Shown here: one piece after another, positions 62,788-64,000 of the stretch
Layout of the letters: each line of letters opens with the position of its first letter
How positions within the stretch are numbered: the stretch's first letter is position 1
DNA from: Ruminococcus sp. HUN007
GTDB lineage: Bacteria > Bacillota > Clostridia > Oscillospirales > Ruminococcaceae
Assembly: GCF_000712055.1 (NCBI RefSeq)
Contig: NZ_JOOA01000001.1
Location: forward strand, 496,001 to 560,000
Reading direction: 5' to 3'
Length of the DNA stretch: 64,000 bases
Notes under the pieces: model-generated
The model's database searches: none
The model's input: only the letters and a program-made list of their open reading frames with translations
What the model was told of the DNA's origin: nothing
Program-made: the position numbers and the translations under genes

Positions 62788-64000
62788 TCATGCCTCGCAG
62801 GAGAGCCAATCCGAAAGGGTTCTTTTTTCAGAATCAAATGATACTCCGATTTTGAACACTTTTCTGTTATCTGCTGAAAACGGAAGAGCATAGTCTTTAT
62901 CATCTATCTGTCTGAGGGCTGCTTCAGCAGTTTCATCTCGTTTGAATTCAAACAGATAAATAAATTTTTCTGTTTCCACTTTGCAGTCTATCCGCCCGCT
63001 GAACGTATGCATTTCACAAACCGTGTACTTACCGAGCAGTGTAAATACAAGATATATAACAGTCTGAAAATAATGTTCAAACGGTGCTTCATTTGAGGTA
63101 TATGTAATACTCGCAAAAAGAGCAGTAAGTACATTTCTTATGGAATCCAGATCTCCTTCTTCGACATAGCCTTCAAGAGTAAAAATATCCAGTCCGTTTG
63201 ATTCCGCTGCACTCGGAACATAATACGGCATCATACTGTTAAGGAATCCGTACTTTACCTCTTCGTTAGGAAACGAAAGAGTATAACGCTGAAGCCTTCT
63301 ATTGTATTCCGATATTGTAAGATAACCGCACTGATAAAGCAGAGGTGTAGGAGACAGTGAATCTCCGGTATAATCAAGAATAACACTTTCACTGGCGTAA
63401 ATTGTTTTATCCGAAAACTTACGTACATCAAAACTGTTGTTCCTGAGCATCTTAACAAGAAAAGTAGGTGAGCCGCTTTCAAACCAGTACGGTCTGAATT
63501 CATGAGCATAAAACGCATTTATAATGCTGAAAGGATTATAAACACCTTCAAAATCCGGATAAAAATGATATCCGTCATAAGTTTGTTTTAACTGTTTCCT
63601 GCATTCATCTATAGTGAGATCCTGTGATTTGGCAAGTAATTCAATATGTTCAGAAAAATATGTATTAAGTTCATTTTCAGTAATTCCGCACAAAGCTGAA
63701 AATTCTTTATTCAAAGAAATATCTATCAGCTGATTCAAGTCACTGAATATGCTTACCTTATGAAATTTAGTAACGCCGGTAATAAACACAAACTGAATGC
63801 AGGCATCACAGCTTTTCAGATTACTGAAAAATCCTTTGAACAGAGACTTGTTATGTTCCTGCAGTTCAGGATCATTTATAAGATCAAGCAAAGGCTTGTC
63901 ATATTCATCAACAAGAACAACACATCGTTTTCCTGTTTTTTCTTTCACTCTGACAAGAAGATTTTTAAACCTGGTTTCGACTGAAACGGCATCTGTTATA
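62788..64000 (-). CDS. AAA-ATPase-like / PD-(D/E)XK nuclease-like protein (5' end outside window)
   Basis: The frame is open through position 64000, so the N-terminus lies outside; about 403 residues are visible. KRCVVLVDEYDKPLLDL is the Walker-B-like strand of the AAA-ATPase_like (PF09820) family, followed by FITGVTKFHKVSIFSDLNQL and TYDGYHFYPDFEGVYNPFS. The C-terminal third has the PD-(D/E)XK_9 pattern: CEMHTFSGRIDCKVETEKFI, then YLFEFKRDETAE, where D and E-x-K would be the nuclease-like residues. Such proteins are abundant and often multi-copy in gut Bacteroidetes and Firmicutes; biological function is unknown. It probably has no link to the operon downstream, from which terminator hairpins separate it. 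Confidence 0.85.
   Translation of the reverse strand, partial: ITDAVSVETRFKNLLVRVKEKTGKRCVVLVDEYDKPLLDLINDPELQEHNKSLFKGFFSNLKSCDACIQFVFITGVTKFHKVSIFSDLNQLIDISLNKEFSALCGITENELNTYFSEHIELLAKSQDLTIDECRKQLKQTYDGYHFYPDFEGVYNPFSIINAFYAHEFRPYWFESGSPTFLVKMLRNNSFDVRKFSDKTIYASESVILDYTGDSLSPTPLLYQCGYLTISEYNRRLQRYTLSFPNEEVKYGFLNSMMPYYVPSAAESNGLDIFTLEGYVEEGDLDSIRNVLTALFASITYTSNEAPFEHYFQTVIYLVFTLLGKYTVCEMHTFSGRIDCKVETEKFIYLFEFKRDETAEAALRQIDDKDYALPFSADNRKVFKIGVSFDSEKRTLSDWLSCEA

Noticed and set aside
1..64000. Search for tRNA, rRNA, CRISPR arrays, transposase genes and prophage genes
   Set aside because: None seen by eye; weak or divergent tRNAs cannot be fully excluded without a covariance search.

Overview
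The window looks like a chromosomal segment of a low-to-mid GC Gram-positive gut or rumen bacterium, most likely Ruminococcus (Oscillospiraceae). Evidence: a dockerin-bearing secreted glycosidase, as in cellulosome producers; a sortase-type surface protein; Thr/Glu-rich lipoproteins; GGAGG-type ribosome binding sites; and many TTGACA-N17-TATAAT promoters. No rRNA, tRNA, CRISPR array or prophage was seen. Both ends cut a gene: a LacI regulator at the left and an AAA-ATPase/PD-(D/E)XK protein at the right.

Layout. 1-7.3 kb: LacI regulator, then a five-gene locus with a sortase-type DUF4430 surface protein, a membrane-tethered alpha/alpha-barrel plus DUF4430 protein resembling transcobalamin, and a complete ECF transporter (T, fused A-A', S). 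7.3-19 kb: a Rossmann/DUF2520 enzyme, two paralogous Thr/Glu-rich lipoproteins on either side of an NDP-sugar dehydratase/glycosyltransferase pair, a DRE-TIM aldolase-like protein, a further lipoprotein, and a copper ATPase with a CopZ domain fused at its C-terminus that also has its own start site. 19-32.6 kb: an L-arabinofuranoside utilisation regulon with dockerin GH127, AraR, a furanose-type ABC importer, an FGGY kinase, AraA and AraD. 32.7-38.8 kb: class III aminotransferase, NYN/PIN protein, XRE regulator, PncB, an unknown protein and a VanZ-like protein. 39-45.3 kb: a defence-like AT-rich segment with a 1570-residue Hsp90-type ATPase/SF1 helicase followed by a DUF3990/DUF3791-like pair and a small unknown gene.

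45.4-62.5 kb is the most unusual part: about 17 kb of tightly packed minus-strand genes behind one consensus promoter. In order they are an XRE regulator, a zinc-ribbon membrane protein, an Hsp70-like ATPase, a protein-kinase C-lobe fragment, three coiled-coil proteins, a multi-domain AAA+ ATPase, a small GTPase, an unknown protein, a second zinc-ribbon protein related to the first, and then a diguanylate cyclase and an EAL phosphodiesterase. I do not recognise this combination as a described system; it looks like a signalling or conflict apparatus with a possible c-di-GMP output.

Two features cut across the window. A family of intergenic elements of about 115 bp, with inverted ends and two internal GC hairpins, occurs in four long copies plus fragments. 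Six genes are each interrupted by exactly one surplus A in a coding-strand A run; removing it restores a full-length protein in every case, so sequence error is the leading explanation, and these are annotated as single genes.
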